64,000 nucleotides of DNA, taken from the NCBI RefSeq assembly GCF_001279725.1, contig NZ_LGDE01000371.1, positions 31,755 through 95,754 of the forward strand, read 5' to 3'. The DNA is from Streptomyces sp. WM4235 (lineage in GTDB: Bacteria; Actinomycetota; Actinomycetes; Streptomycetales; Streptomycetaceae). The notes beneath the pieces were generated by a model. That model saw only the letters and a program-made list of their open reading frames with translations, was not told the origin of the DNA and searched no databases. Shown here piece by piece: positions 29,620-39,339 of the stretch (position 1 is its first letter; each line of letters starts with the position of its first letter). Both the position numbers and the translations under genes were made by a program.

Positions 29620-30675
29620 TCACTTCTTGGCCGGGGCCTTCTTGGCCGGGGCCTTGGCCGCCGGCTTCGCGGGTGCCTCGGCCTTGGCCGCGGGGTCGTC
29701 CGCCTCGCCGGCGGAAGCCTCGGACGTGCCGGTCGGGGCGGCCTTCTTCGCGTCCAGCCGGTCCACGCCGAACTTCAGCGAGGCCTCGTACGTGTTGTCC
29801 GGGTCCAGCCGGCGCAGTTCCTCCGCCAGCAGCTCGGCCGTGTCACGACGCTTGAGTGCCACCGCGCGGTCGGGCTGACCCGGCATGCACAGCGTCGCCA
29901 GGGCCCCGTCCGCCCGGTCCAGGACGATCACGCCGTCCGTGGTCTCCAGCCGGACGGCCGTGAGGCCGGGGCCGGTGGAGTGGGTGCGCTTGACCGGTAC
30001 GCCCAGACGGTCCGCCAGCCACATGGCCAGCAGCTCGCAGCTCGGGTTGTCGTCCTCGCCCTCGACGGTGGCCGAGACGACGGAGACGCGACTCTGCTGG
30101 TCGAGCGCCGCGGCCAGCATCGAACGCCACGGGGTGATCCGGGTCCAGGACAGGTCCGTGTCACCCGGCGCGTACGCCTCGGCCCGGCTGCCGAGTGCGG
30201 CGATCGGGCTCTCCGAGGCGTACGTGTCCGTGATCCGGCGCTGTCCCAGCGAGCCCAGCGGGTCGCCCGCCAGGCTCGCGGGAGCGCCCTCCGGCCACCA
30301 GACCACCACGGGGGCGTCGGGCAGCAGGAGCGGGAGAACCACCGACTGGGCGTGGTTGACCAGTTCTCCGTGCATGCGGAGCACGACCGTCTCGCCGGAG
30401 CCGGCGTCCGCCCCGACACGGACTTCCGCGTCGAGACGGGCGTCGCGGCGACTGCGCGGCGAGCGGCTGATCCGCTTGACCACGACGATGATCCGCGAGG
30501 GGTGCTCGTGGGATGCGTCGTTCGCCGACTTGAGCGCGTCGTACGCGTTCTCCTCGTCGGTCACGATCACCAGCGTGAGGACCATGCCGATGGCCGGCGT
30601 GCCGATGTCCCGGCGTGCCTGCACCAACGCGGCGTTGATCTTGCTGGAGGTGGTCTCCGTAAGGTCGATCTTCAT
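29620..30675 (-). CDS. opcA: Glucose-6-phosphate dehydrogenase assembly protein OpcA
   Basis: This 351-residue protein is the OpcA partner that activates Zwf in cyanobacteria and actinobacteria. DLTETTSSKINAALVQARRD is the N-terminal signature, followed by the family's alternating strands, with VVVWWPEGAPASLAGDPLGSL in the middle. The last 30 residues form a Lys/Ala/Pro tail (AKPAAKAPAKKAPAKK) unlike the compact core. ATGA overlap with zwf (30672-30675) indicates coupled translation, which would keep the two subunits in proportion. Confidence 0.93.
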   Translation of the reverse strand: MKIDLTETTSSKINAALVQARRDIGTPAIGMVLTLVIVTDEENAYDALKSANDASHEHPSRIIVVVKRISRSPRSRRDARLDAEVRVGADAGSGETVVLRMHGELVNHAQSVVLPLLLPDAPVVVWWPEGAPASLAGDPLGSLGQRRITDTYASESPIAALGSRAEAYAPGDTDLSWTRITPWRSMLAAALDQQSRVSVVSATVEGEDDNPSCELLAMWLADRLGVPVKRTHSTGPGLTAVRLETTDGVIVLDRADGALATLCMPGQPDRAVALKRRDTAELLAEELRRLDPDNTYEASLKFGVDRLDAKKAAPTGTSEASAGEADDPAAKAEAPAKPAAKAPAKKAPAKK

Positions 30676-32198
30676 GGCCGGCGCCAGCTCCGTCCGTCTC
30701 GTGCGAGCATCTCGTCCGCCTCGACCGGTCCCCAGGTGCCCGCCGGGTACTGCGCGGGCTTGCCGTGCTTGTCCCAGTACTGCTCGATCGGGTCGAGGAT
30801 GTTCCAGGAGAGCTCGACCTCCTGGTGACGCGGGAAGAGGTTCGCGTCACCCAGCAGGACGTCGAGGATCAGTCGCTCGTACGCCTCGGGGCTGGACTCC
30901 GTGAAGGACTCGCCGTAGGCGAAGTCCATCGTGACGTCCCGGACCTCCATGGAGGTGCCGGGCACCTTGGAGCCGAAGCGGACCGTCACGCCCTCGTCCG
31001 GCTGGACCCGGATGACCAGGGCGTTCTGCCCCAGCTCCTCGGTCGCGCCCGACTCGAACGGGAGGTACGGGGCCCGCTTGAAGACCACCGCGATCTCGGT
31101 CACCCGACGGCCCAGGCGCTTGCCGGTCCGCAGGTAGAACGGGACGCCCGCCCAGCGACGGTTGTTGATCTCCAGACGGATGGCCGCGTAGGTGTCGGTC
31201 TTCGACTTGGGGTCGATGCCGTCCTCTTCGAGGTACCCGACGACCTTCTCGCCGCCCTGCCAGGCCGCCGAGTACTGGCCGCGCACGGTGTGCTTGCCCA
31301 GGTCCTCGGGCAGCTCCACGGCGGTCAGCACCTTGAGCTTCTCCGCCACCAGCGCCTTCGGGTGGAAGGAGCCGGGCTCCTCCATCGCGGTGAGCGCCAG
31401 CAGCTGGAGCAGGTGGTTCTGGATGACGTCACGGGCCGCGCCGATGCCGTCGTAGTATCCGGCCCGGCCGCCGATGCCGATGTCCTCCGCCATGGTGATC
31501 TGCACGTGGTCGACGTACGACCGGTTCCAGATCGGCTCGAACATGGTGTTGGCGAAGCGGAGCGCCAGGATGTTCTGGACGGTCTCCTTGCCGAGGTAGT
31601 GGTCGATCCGGAAGACCTCGTCACGGGGGAAGACCTCGTGGACGACCTTGTTGAGCTCTTCCGCGCTCTTCAGGTCGTGGCCGAAGGGCTTCTCGATGAC
31701 GGCGCGCCGCCACGAGCCTTCCTTCTGCGCCAGACCGTGGTCCTTGAGCTGCTGGACCACCTTGGGGAAGAACTTCGGCGGGACCGAGAGGTAGAAGGCG
31801 AAGTTTCCGCCGGTGCCCTGGGCCTTGTCGAGTTCCTCGATCGTGGCCTTGAGCGTCTCGAAGGCCGCGTCGTCGTCGAAGTCGCCCTGGACGAAGCGGC
31901 AGCCCTGGACGAGCTGCTGCCACACCTCCTCACGGAAGGGGGTGCGCGAGTGCTCCTTGACCGCGTCGTGCACCTCCTGGGCGAAGTCCTCGTCCTGCCA
32001 CTCGCGCCGGGCGAACCCGATGAGCGAGAAGCCCGGCGGGAGCAGGCCGCGGTTGGCGAGGTCGTAGACGGCGGGCATCAGCTTCTTGCGCGACAGGTCA
32101 CCCGTAACGCCGAAAATGACCAGGCCGGACGGCCCCGCGATGCGCGGGAGCCGCCGGTCCTGTGCGTCACGAAGCGGGTTCGCTCCGTTCACAGACAA
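30672..32198 (-). CDS. zwf: Glucose-6-phosphate 1-dehydrogenase
   Basis: This 508-residue enzyme makes NADPH and 6-phosphogluconolactone from glucose-6-phosphate. GVTGDLSRKKLMPAVYDLA is the NADP-binding start, FRIDHYLGKETVQNIL contains the active-site His, and YYDGIGAARDVIQNHLLQLL follows. TTG 32198 (LSVNGANPL) is chosen because GGAGG lies 10 nt before it and the reading agrees with Streptomyces relatives. GTG 32192 is an alternative. Only 5 nt separate it from the tal stop, and it overlaps opcA downstream. Confidence 0.95.
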   Translation of the reverse strand: MSVNGANPLRDAQDRRLPRIAGPSGLVIFGVTGDLSRKKLMPAVYDLANRGLLPPGFSLIGFARREWQDEDFAQEVHDAVKEHSRTPFREEVWQQLVQGCRFVQGDFDDDAAFETLKATIEELDKAQGTGGNFAFYLSVPPKFFPKVVQQLKDHGLAQKEGSWRRAVIEKPFGHDLKSAEELNKVVHEVFPRDEVFRIDHYLGKETVQNILALRFANTMFEPIWNRSYVDHVQITMAEDIGIGGRAGYYDGIGAARDVIQNHLLQLLALTAMEEPGSFHPKALVAEKLKVLTAVELPEDLGKHTVRGQYSAAWQGGEKVVGYLEEDGIDPKSKTDTYAAIRLEINNRRWAGVPFYLRTGKRLGRRVTEIAVVFKRAPYLPFESGATEELGQNALVIRVQPDEGVTVRFGSKVPGTSMEVRDVTMDFAYGESFTESSPEAYERLILDVLLGDANLFPRHQEVELSWNILDPIEQYWDKHGKPAQYPAGTWGPVEADEMLARDGRSWRRP

Positions 32199-32203
32199 AG
32201 TGT

Positions 32204-33322
32204 TCAGGCCTCCGTGGGGGCAAGGCGCACGAGTTCCGCCTCGGTCGACTTCAGCAGGTCGTTCCAGGACGCCGCGAACTTCTCGACGCCCTCGTCTTCC
32301 AGCAGCTGAACGACATCGTCGTACGAGATGCCCAGCTTCGCGACCGCGTCGAGCTCGGCGCGCGACTGCTCGTAGGTGCCGCGGATGGTGTCGCCGGTGA
32401 CCTCGCCGTGGTCGGCGGTGGCCTCCATGGTGGCTTCCGGCATGGTGTTCACGGTGCCGGGGGCGACCAGGTCCACCACGTACAGGGTGTCCTTGTAGGC
32501 CGGGTCCTTGACGCCGGTCGAGGCCCACAGCGGACGCTGCTTGTTCGCGTGCGCCTTGTCCAGGGCGGCCCAGCGCTCACCGGCGAAGACCTCCTCGAAG
32601 GCCTCGTACGCCAGACGGGCGTTGGCGAGGGCCGCCTTGCCCTTCAGGGCCTTGGCCTCGTCGGTGCCGAGGTCGTCGAGACGCTTGTCGATCTCGGTGT
32701 CCACGCGGGACACGAAGAACGAGGCGACCGAGTGGATCTTGGCGAGGTCCAGGCCGGCGGCCTTGGCCTTCTCCAGACCCGCCAGGTACGCCTCCATGAC
32801 CTCGCGGTAGCGCTCCAGCGAGAAGATCAGCGTGACGTTGACGCTGATGCCCCGGCCGATGACCTCGGTGATCGCCGGCAGGCCGGCCTTGGTCGCCGGG
32901 ATCTTGATGAGCGTGTTCGGGCGGTCCACCAGCCAGGCGAGCTGCTTGGCCTCGGCGACGGTCGCCCTGGTGTTGTGGGCGAGACGGGGGTCGACCTCGA
33001 TCGAGACCCGGCCGTCCTGACCCTCCGTGGCGTCGAAGACGGGGCGCAGGATGTCGGCGGCGTCGCGGACGTCCGCCGTCGTGATCATGCGGATCGCCTC
33101 TTCGACGGTGACCTTGCGGGCCGCGAGGTCGGCGAGCTGCTGCTCGTAACCGTCGCCGCTGCTGATCGCCTTCTGGAAGATCGACGGGTTGGTGGTGACA
33201 CCGACCACGTGCTGCTGGTCGATGAGCTCGGCGAGGTTGCCGGACGTGATGCGCTTGCGGGACAGGTCGTCCAGCCAGATCGCCACGCCCTCGTCGGAGA
33301 GGCGCTTGAGTGCGTCTGTCAT
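32204..33322 (-). CDS. tal: Transaldolase
   Basis: This 372-residue enzyme transfers dihydroxyacetone units between sugar phosphates in the non-oxidative pentose-phosphate branch. [14 protein letters not shown] is the TAL/FSA N-terminal motif and [15 protein letters not shown] holds the Schiff-base Lys. The length matches the longer actinobacterial transaldolases. ATG 33322 has AGGAG 11 nt upstream. The gene sits 35 nt from tkt and 5 nt from zwf, consistent with one message. Confidence 0.95.
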   Translation of the reverse strand: MTDALKRLSDEGVAIWLDDLSRKRITSGNLAELIDQQHVVGVTTNPSIFQKAISSGDGYEQQLADLAARKVTVEEAIRMITTADVRDAADILRPVFDATEGQDGRVSIEVDPRLAHNTRATVAEAKQLAWLVDRPNTLIKIPATKAGLPAITEVIGRGISVNVTLIFSLERYREVMEAYLAGLEKAKAAGLDLAKIHSVASFFVSRVDTEIDKRLDDLGTDEAKALKGKAALANARLAYEAFEEVFAGERWAALDKAHANKQRPLWASTGVKDPAYKDTLYVVDLVAPGTVNTMPEATMEATADHGEVTGDTIRGTYEQSRAELDAVAKLGISYDDVVQLLEDEGVEKFAASWNDLLKSTEAELVRLAPTEA

Positions 33323-33357
33323 GGGAATTGCATCTCCTACTGGTTCGTGTACCGGTG

Positions 33358-35463
33358 TCAGCGCGCGGCGGCGGCGATGCCGCCCGTTTCGCTGAGGGAG
33401 GCCTGGGCGGCGGCGGTCACGGCCTCGGCCGTCAGACCGAACTCGCGGAACAGCAGGGCGCCGTCGGCGGAGGCACCGAAGTGCTCCAGCGACACGATCC
33501 GGCCCGCGTCGCCGACGTAGCGGTGCCAGGTCAGACCGATGCCGGCCTCGACGGCGACGCGCGCCTTGACGGCGGGCGGCAGGACGCTGTCCTTGTACGC
33601 CTGGTCCTGCTCCTCGAACCACTCGACGGACGGCATCGAGACCACGCGGGTCGGGATGCCCTCGGCCTGGAGCGCCTCGCGGGCGCCGACGGCGAGCTGG
33701 ACCTCGGAGCCGGTGCCGATGAGGATCACCTGCGGCTCGCCGCCCTCGGCGTCGAGGAGGACGTACCCGCCCTTGGCGGTGTTCTCGTTGAGCTCGTAGG
33801 TGGGCACGCCCTGGCGGGTCAGCGCCAGACCGTGCGGGGCACCCTTGCCGAACACCTTGGTGTGGCGACGCAGGATCTCGCGCCAGGCGACGACGGTCTC
33901 GTTCGCGTCCGCCGGGCGGACCACGTTCAGGCCCGGGATGGCGCGCAGCGAGGCGACGTGCTCGACCGGCTGGTGGGTCGGGCCGTCCTCGCCGAGGCCG
34001 ACGGAGTCGTGCGTCCACACGTAGGTGACCGGCACGTGCATCAGCGCGGAGAGGCGGACCGCGTTGCGCATGTAGTCGGAGAACGTGAGGAACGTGCCGC
34101 CGTAGACACGGGTGTGGCCGTGCAGCGCGATGCCGTTCATGGCAGCGGCCATGGCGTGCTCGCGGATGCCGAAGTGGATGGTGCGGCCGTACGGCTGGGC
34201 GCCCGGGAGCGGGTTGCCCACCGGCAGGAACGAGGAGTTCTTGTCGATGGTGGTGTTGTTGGAGCCGGCCAGGTCGGCCGAGCCGCCCCACAGCTCCGGG
34301 ATGACCGCGCCGAGGGCCTCCAGGACCTTGCCGGACGCGGCGCGGGTGGCGACGCCCTTGCCGGCCTCGAAGACGGGGAGCTTCTCCTCCCAGCCCGCGG
34401 GCAGCTCGTTGGCGTTGATGCGGTCGAACTCGGCCGCGCGCTCCGGGTTGGAGGTGCGCCAGGCGGAGAAGTCCTTCTCCCACGCGGCCTTGACCTCGCG
34501 GCCCCGGTCGAGCGCCTCGCGCGTGTGGGCGAGGACCTCGTCGGCGACGTCGAAGCTCTTCTCCGGGTCGAAGCCGAGGACGCGCTTGGTGGCCGCGACC
34601 TCGTCGGCGCCGAGCGCCGAGCCGTGCGCGGCCTCGGTGTTCTGGGCGTGCGGGGCGGGCCAGGCGATGATCGAGCGCATGGCGATGAAGGACGGGCGCC
34701 CGGTCTCGGCCTTGGCGGCCTCCAGCGCGTCGAACAGCGCCTTCGGGTCCAGGTCGCCGCTCTCCTGCGGGGCGACGCGCTGGACGTGCCAGCCGTAGGC
34801 CTCGTAGCGCGCGAGGGTGTCCTCGGAGACGGCCGTCTCCGTGTCGCCCTCGATGGAGATGTGGTTGTCGTCCCACAGCAGCACGAGGTTGCCGAGCTTC
34901 TGGTGGCCGGCCAGCGAGGACGCCTCGTGCGAGATGCCCTCCTGGAGGCAGCCGTCGCCGGCGATGGCGTAGATCATGTGATCGAACGGGGAGGTGCCCG
35001 GGGCGGCCTCGGGGTCGAACAGACCGCGCTCGTAGCGGGCGGCCATGGCCATGCCCACCGCGTTGGCGACGCCCTGGCCCAGCGGGCCGGTGGTCGTCTC
35101 GACGCCCTTGGTGTGTCCGTACTCCGGGTGACCGGGGGTCTTGGAGCCCCAGGTGCGGAACGCCTCCAGGTCAGCCAGCTCCAGGCCGAAACCGGCCAGG
35201 TAGAGCTGGGTGTAGAGGGTCAGGGACGAGTGCCCTGCGGAGAGCACGAAGCGGTCACGCCCGACCCACTCGGGATCGGCGGGGTCGTGCCGCATGACCT
35301 TCTGGAAAAGGGTGTACGCGGCGGGGGCCAGGCTCATCGCCGTACCGGGGTGGCCGTTCCCGACCTTCTGTACCGCGTCGGCGGCCAGGATGCGGGCGGT
35401 GTCGACGGCCCGCTGGTCCAGTTCGGTCCACTCGAGCTCTGTGGTGGTCGGCTTGGTGCTCAC
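33358..35463 (-). CDS. tkt: Transketolase
   Basis: This 701-residue thiamine-diphosphate enzyme moves two-carbon units in the pentose-phosphate pathway. [13 protein letters not shown] and [14 protein letters not shown] are the N-terminal signatures, [13 protein letters not shown] binds the thiamine diphosphate/Mg2+, and the pyrimidine-domain motif [14 protein letters not shown] is in the middle. GTG 35463 begins MSTKPTT. It is the first gene of the pentose-phosphate operon, divergent from ctaB across a 295-bp gap in which no gene is seen. Confidence 0.96.
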   Translation of the reverse strand: MSTKPTTTELEWTELDQRAVDTARILAADAVQKVGNGHPGTAMSLAPAAYTLFQKVMRHDPADPEWVGRDRFVLSAGHSSLTLYTQLYLAGFGLELADLEAFRTWGSKTPGHPEYGHTKGVETTTGPLGQGVANAVGMAMAARYERGLFDPEAAPGTSPFDHMIYAIAGDGCLQEGISHEASSLAGHQKLGNLVLLWDDNHISIEGDTETAVSEDTLARYEAYGWHVQRVAPQESGDLDPKALFDALEAAKAETGRPSFIAMRSIIAWPAPHAQNTEAAHGSALGADEVAATKRVLGFDPEKSFDVADEVLAHTREALDRGREVKAAWEKDFSAWRTSNPERAAEFDRINANELPAGWEEKLPVFEAGKGVATRAASGKVLEALGAVIPELWGGSADLAGSNNTTIDKNSSFLPVGNPLPGAQPYGRTIHFGIREHAMAAAMNGIALHGHTRVYGGTFLTFSDYMRNAVRLSALMHVPVTYVWTHDSVGLGEDGPTHQPVEHVASLRAIPGLNVVRPADANETVVAWREILRRHTKVFGKGAPHGLALTRQGVPTYELNENTAKGGYVLLDAEGGEPQVILIGTGSEVQLAVGAREALQAEGIPTRVVSMPSVEWFEEQDQAYKDSVLPPAVKARVAVEAGIGLTWHRYVGDAGRIVSLEHFGASADGALLFREFGLTAEAVTAAAQASLSETGGIAAAAR

Positions 35464-35758
35464 CGTTTGTCAGGGCTCCTCTCCACATGTCGGTTTCCCG
35501 GTGACGAACGGTGCACCGGAGCGATTCCGAGCCTACCCCCGCCGGGGCGTGCGGCTATTCGAGTGCCGGTAGTGCGTCGCCTGGTTGGCGACTGGTGTTC
35601 ACCTGGGCTCCCGCCGATCGGCCCAACACGAGGGGACCCCCGCGCGGGGCGACACAAGAGCAACGTCTAGAGTGGCGTGGTACGCGCAAGCCTTTACCGG
35701 ACTTTCACGCCTGAAGAGTGCGAGTCGGAGCTTGCTGGATTCTCTCTCAGGGGTGTGC
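35464..35758. promoter_or_regulatory. Divergent promoter region between tkt and ctaB
   Basis: The 295-bp gap should hold promoters for both operons. A TAGAGT at 35668-35673 could be a -10 element for ctaB, but no convincing -35 lies 16-19 nt upstream. No repeats, riboswitch or small gene were recognised. Confidence 0.3.
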
Positions 35759-36700
35759 GTGACGGCCGTCGAATCCCGTCCAGCGGCGGTGCTCGGGACG
35801 AGCCCCGGTCACCGGCCGTTCGGGGCCAGGGCCATGGCATTCGTGGCTTTGACCAAGCCTCGGATCATCGAACTTCTGCTGATCACCACAGTGCCGGTGA
35901 TGTTCCTGGCCGAGGGGAGCGTTCCCTCCCTCTGGCTGGTTCTCGCGACCTGCTTCGGCGGTTACCTCTCGGCCGGTGGCGCGAACGCGCTGAACATGTA
36001 CATCGACCGCGACATCGACGCGTTGATGGACCGCACCGCGCAGCGGCCGCTGGTGACCGGCATGGTGAGCCCGCGCGAGTGCCTGGCCTTCGGCCTCGGC
36101 CTCGCGGTGGTCTCCACCCTCTTCTTGGGGCTCCTCGTCAACTGGCTGTCCGCGGCCCTGTCGCTCGGAGCGCTCCTCTTCTACGTCGTGGTCTACACGA
36201 TGCTGTTGAAGCGGCGCACTTCGCAGAACATCGTCTGGGGCGGCATCGCCGGTTGCATGCCGGTGCTCATCGGCTGGTCCGCGGTGAAGAACGAGGTCTC
36301 CTGGGCCGCGATCATCCTGTTCCTCGTCATCTTCTTCTGGACGCCGCCGCACTACTGGCCGCTGTCCATGAAGGTCAAGGACGACTACGCGCGGGCCGGC
36401 GTGCCGATGCTGCCGGTCGTGGCGGGCAACAAGGTCGTGGCGCGCCAGATCGTCCTCTACAGCTGGGTGATGGTGGCGGTCTCGCTGCTGCTGACCCCGC
36501 TCGGCTACACCGGCTGGTTCTACACGACGGTGGCGCTGGTGGCCGGCGGTTGGTGGCTTTGGGAGGCGCACGCGCTGAACGCGCGCGCCAAGTCGGGCGT
36601 GACGGGCGCGAAGCTGAAGGAGATGCGACTGTTCCACTGGTCGATCACCTATGTGTCGCTGCTCTTCGTCGCCGTCGCCGTGGATCCCTTCCTCAAGTGA
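35759..36700 (+). CDS. ctaB: Protoheme IX farnesyltransferase (haem O synthase)
   Basis: This 313-residue UbiA-type membrane enzyme adds a farnesyl group to haem B for aa3/bo-type oxidases. The metal-binding motifs are [15 protein letters not shown] (Asp-rich loop 1) and the [11 protein letters not shown] loop 2. [15 protein letters not shown] contains the conserved haem-side His. GTG 35759 (VTAVESRP) has AGGGG about 8 nt upstream; a GTG two codons earlier is possible. ctaA, for the next step, lies 1.6 kb away on the other strand. Confidence 0.94.
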   Translation: MTAVESRPAAVLGTSPGHRPFGARAMAFVALTKPRIIELLLITTVPVMFLAEGSVPSLWLVLATCFGGYLSAGGANALNMYIDRDIDALMDRTAQRPLVTGMVSPRECLAFGLGLAVVSTLFLGLLVNWLSAALSLGALLFYVVVYTMLLKRRTSQNIVWGGIAGCMPVLIGWSAVKNEVSWAAIILFLVIFFWTPPHYWPLSMKVKDDYARAGVPMLPVVAGNKVVARQIVLYSWVMVAVSLLLTPLGYTGWFYTTVALVAGGWWLWEAHALNARAKSGVTGAKLKEMRLFHWSITYVSLLFVAVAVDPFLK

Positions 36701-36723
36701 TTACTCGTCGGTAGCATCGAGTC

Positions 36724-37083
36724 ATGGCAGACACCGCAGACACCCCGGTCACCCCGGCCACGCCGGACAAGAAGCAGGACCGCACCGCCGCGAAGCTGGC
36801 CCGGCAGATCGGCGCGTTCGCCAAGCGGCACGGCGGCGCCGAGGGCCAGCTCGCCCACATCGGGCAGGCCGGCACCCGGATCGTGCTCGTGGGCACCGAC
36901 GGAGGCTGGGGCGACCTGGTGGCCCCGACCTACGGCGTGGCCGAGCTGGCCGCCGAGAAGGCCGGGCTGACCCTGCACGAGGAGTTCGACGGCGAGTTCG
37001 CCGCGCGCGTGCGGACCGGGCCCTACGAGTGGACCCGGATGGCCGGCATCCAGATGGGCGGACCCGCCAATCCCGGATTCTGA
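36724..37083 (+). CDS. Conserved hypothetical protein (small, acidic/alkaline mixed)
   Basis: This 119-residue soluble protein starts 24 nt after ctaB in the same direction. It has a low-complexity N terminus (ADTADTPVTPATPDKK), then a compact core: AKLARQIGAFAKRHGGAEGQ, LVGTDGGWGDLVAPTYGVAE and YEWTRMAGIQMG. No known family was recognised. It is probably co-transcribed with ctaB, so a link to haem or oxidase assembly is conceivable but unproven. The same gene order is common in Streptomyces, from memory. Confidence 0.7.
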   Translation: MADTADTPVTPATPDKKQDRTAAKLARQIGAFAKRHGGAEGQLAHIGQAGTRIVLVGTDGGWGDLVAPTYGVAELAAEKAGLTLHEEFDGEFAARVRTGPYEWTRMAGIQMGGPANPGF

Positions 37084-37177
37084 GGGCTCGGTCAACAGCG
37101 CGAGCAACACCTCACACCCCGCTCACCCGTTAGGACGTGTGGAAGCCCCTTCCTCACGTCCGCAACGGGATGACCGG

Positions 37178-38299
37178 ATGATCGAAACGCCGCCCCTGGT
37201 GGACCAGTACTGCCAGGGAGTGCTCCGCACGGAGCTGGGCCTCGGCACCTTCGAGGCCCACCTGATCAGCTCTGCCGGCCCGCCCGCCGCCGGCACCACC
37301 TTCTTCGACACCCAGACCGGCTTCGCCGTGCGCCGCTGGTGTCCGCCGCTGCTGGGGCTGGAGCCCCACTGCACGCCCGCCCGCTACCTGGCCCGCCGGC
37401 GTGAACTCGGGGTCGTCGAGGCCGGCAAACGCCTGCTGCGCGGCTCCGGGGTCGCCGCGTACCTGGTCGACACGGGGGTCCCCGGGGACCTCACCGGGCC
37501 CAAGGAACTCTCCCTCGCCGGTGACGCCGAGACCTTCGAGATCGTACGGCTGGAGCTGCTGGCCGAGCAGGTCGCCGACACCTCCGGAACCGTCACCGCC
37601 TTCCTCTCCAACCTCGTCGAGGCCCTCCAGCACGCCGCCGCCGGGGCCGCGGCCTTCAGCTGCGGGGCCGCCGCCGGATACCCCGCCGTGCTGGCCTTCG
37701 CCCCCGAGCCGCCCGGTCCCGGCGAGGTCCACGGGGCGGCCGGGCGGTGGCTGGCCCGCCGGGCCAAGGGCGAGGCCGTACGCGACCCCGTGCTCCTGCG
37801 GCACCTGCTGTGGAGCGCGGTGGCGTCCGGGTTGCCGATCCAGCTGCACACGGGCGCGGGGGAGCCGGCGGAGTACCCGGGGCGGGCCGATCCGGCCCTG
37901 CTGACGGACTTCGTACGGGCCACCGCGGGCCTCGGGACCCGGCTCGTGCTGCTCGGCGGCTATCCGTACCACCGCCACTCGGCGCGACTGGCGTCCGCCT
38001 TCCCCCACGTGTACGCCGACCTGGGCGCCGTCCTCTCGCAGACCGGGGCGCGGGCGGCGACGGTACTGGCCGAACTGCTGGAGACCGCCCCCTTCGGGAA
38101 GCTGATGTTCTCCAGCGGCGGTCGCCGACTGCCCGAGCTGCACGCCGTCGGCGCCCTGGTCTTCCGGCAGGCGCTCCAGGACGTGCTCGGTGGCTGGGTC
38201 GCCGACGGGTCCTGGTCCCGGCGGGACGCGGACCGGGTCGCGGCCATGATCGCGGCGGGGAACGCCCGGCGCGTCTACCGACTGGACGAACGCGCCTGA
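37178..38299 (+). CDS. Amidohydrolase-family protein (FluG/amidohydrolase-2 type)
   Basis: The protein has about 373 residues. It resembles the amidohydrolase-like half of FluG-type proteins: PLVDQYCQGVLRTELGLGTFE at the start, LQLHTGAG-like IQLHTGAGEPAEYP, LLGGYPYHRHSARLASAFPH, and the C-terminal GNARRVYRLD. Several metal-ligand His/Asp positions of classical amidohydrolases are present but not all were located. ATG 37178 has GGGA about 8 nt upstream and begins at the family-like N terminus; an upstream GTG (37139) would add 13 residues. Role unknown; it sits between ctaB and ctaA. Confidence 0.7.
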   Translation: MIETPPLVDQYCQGVLRTELGLGTFEAHLISSAGPPAAGTTFFDTQTGFAVRRWCPPLLGLEPHCTPARYLARRRELGVVEAGKRLLRGSGVAAYLVDTGVPGDLTGPKELSLAGDAETFEIVRLELLAEQVADTSGTVTAFLSNLVEALQHAAAGAAAFSCGAAAGYPAVLAFAPEPPGPGEVHGAAGRWLARRAKGEAVRDPVLLRHLLWSAVASGLPIQLHTGAGEPAEYPGRADPALLTDFVRATAGLGTRLVLLGGYPYHRHSARLASAFPHVYADLGAVLSQTGARAATVLAELLETAPFGKLMFSSGGRRLPELHAVGALVFRQALQDVLGGWVADGSWSRRDADRVAAMIAAGNARRVYRLDERA

Positions 38300-38334
38300 G
38301 CGGCCCGGCCCACGAGGGCCGGGCCGCTCAGGCG
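38293..38334. terminator. Bidirectional terminator between the amidohydrolase and ctaA
   Basis: A perfect 18-bp stem (38293-38310 with 38317-38334, containing TGAGCGGCCCGGCC) encloses a 6-nt loop; the upstream gene's stop codon is inside the left arm. Confidence 0.8.
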
Positions 38335-38345
38335 GATCGGGTGTC

Positions 38346-39305
38346 TCAGACGGTCGCGAGCAGCGGGTCGCCCTGGGCCGGGATCCCGGCCTTGTCGGCA
38401 GGCCGCTCGCGCAGGCTCAGCGCGACGCGGAGCACCGCGATCCACACCAGGCACGAGCCCAGCATGTGGGCGGCGACCAGGGCCTCGGGCACCTGGGTGA
38501 AGAACTGCACGTAGCCGATGGCGCCCTGGGCGAGCAGCACGATCAGCAGGTCCCGGGCGCGCGCCCGGGTGTCGACGGGGGCGTCGACCACGCGCAGCAC
38601 CAGCCACATCGCGACGGCGAGCGCGCACACCACCCAGGCGGCGATGGCGTGCACGTGGGCCGTGGCCGCCCAGTCGAACGGCATCCGCCTGATCTCGCTG
38701 CTGTCACCCGCGTGCGGACCGGACCCGGTGACCACCGTGCCGGCGGCGATCAGGACCAGGGTGGTGGCGATCAGCGTCCAGGAGAGCCTGCGCACGGGTG
38801 CGGGCACCCGGGGCCGGGCCGGGGAGTCGCCCTCGGCCGCGCGCTGCCAGGTGATCGTCGTCACCGTGATCAGCGAGGTGGCGAGCAGGAAGTGCCCGGC
38901 CACGCTGTACGGGTTGAGCCCCGTCAGGACGGTGATGCCGCCGAGCACGGCGTTGCCCATCACGATGGCGAACTGGAGCCAGCCCATCCGGGACAGGGAA
39001 CGCCGCCACCGCTTCGTCGAACGGGCGGCGACGATGGCCCAGCCGACGGCGGCGCAGAGCACGTACGTCAGCATGCGGTTGCCGAACTCGATCGCCCCGT
39101 GGAAGCCCTGTTCCCGGGTGACGATCAGGCTTTCGTCGGTGCACTTGGGCCAGGTGTCGCAGCCGAGACCGGATCCGGTCAGTCGCACCGCGCCGCCGGT
39201 GACGACGATGACCACGCTCATGACGAGCGCGGCGAGCGCGGCCCGCCGGACGGTCCGGGGTGACGGGGTCCAGCGGCCGGCGATGAAGGAGAGAGGGGTC
39301 AACAC
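38346..39305 (-). CDS. ctaA: Haem A synthase (COX15/CtaA)
   Basis: This 319-residue polytopic protein converts haem O to haem A, completing the pathway begun by CtaB. Eight hydrophobic helices are predicted. TGSGLGCDTWPKC carries the extracellular Cys pair, and the haem-ligating His residues fall in HGAIEFGNRM, GHFLLATSL, HVHAIAAW and AHMLGSCLVW. GTG 39305 (VLTPLSF) has AGGGG 5 nt upstream; TTG 39335 would add ten residues with a weaker site. It is the last gene of a minus-strand run with a hypothetical protein and an ABC exporter. Confidence 0.9.
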   Translation of the reverse strand: MLTPLSFIAGRWTPSPRTVRRAALAALVMSVVIVVTGGAVRLTGSGLGCDTWPKCTDESLIVTREQGFHGAIEFGNRMLTYVLCAAVGWAIVAARSTKRWRRSLSRMGWLQFAIVMGNAVLGGITVLTGLNPYSVAGHFLLATSLITVTTITWQRAAEGDSPARPRVPAPVRRLSWTLIATTLVLIAAGTVVTGSGPHAGDSSEIRRMPFDWAATAHVHAIAAWVVCALAVAMWLVLRVVDAPVDTRARARDLLIVLLAQGAIGYVQFFTQVPEALVAAHMLGSCLVWIAVLRVALSLRERPADKAGIPAQGDPLLATV

Positions 39306-39339
39306 GGCCCCTATCGTAGGCCGCGCCTTGTGCAAACTT

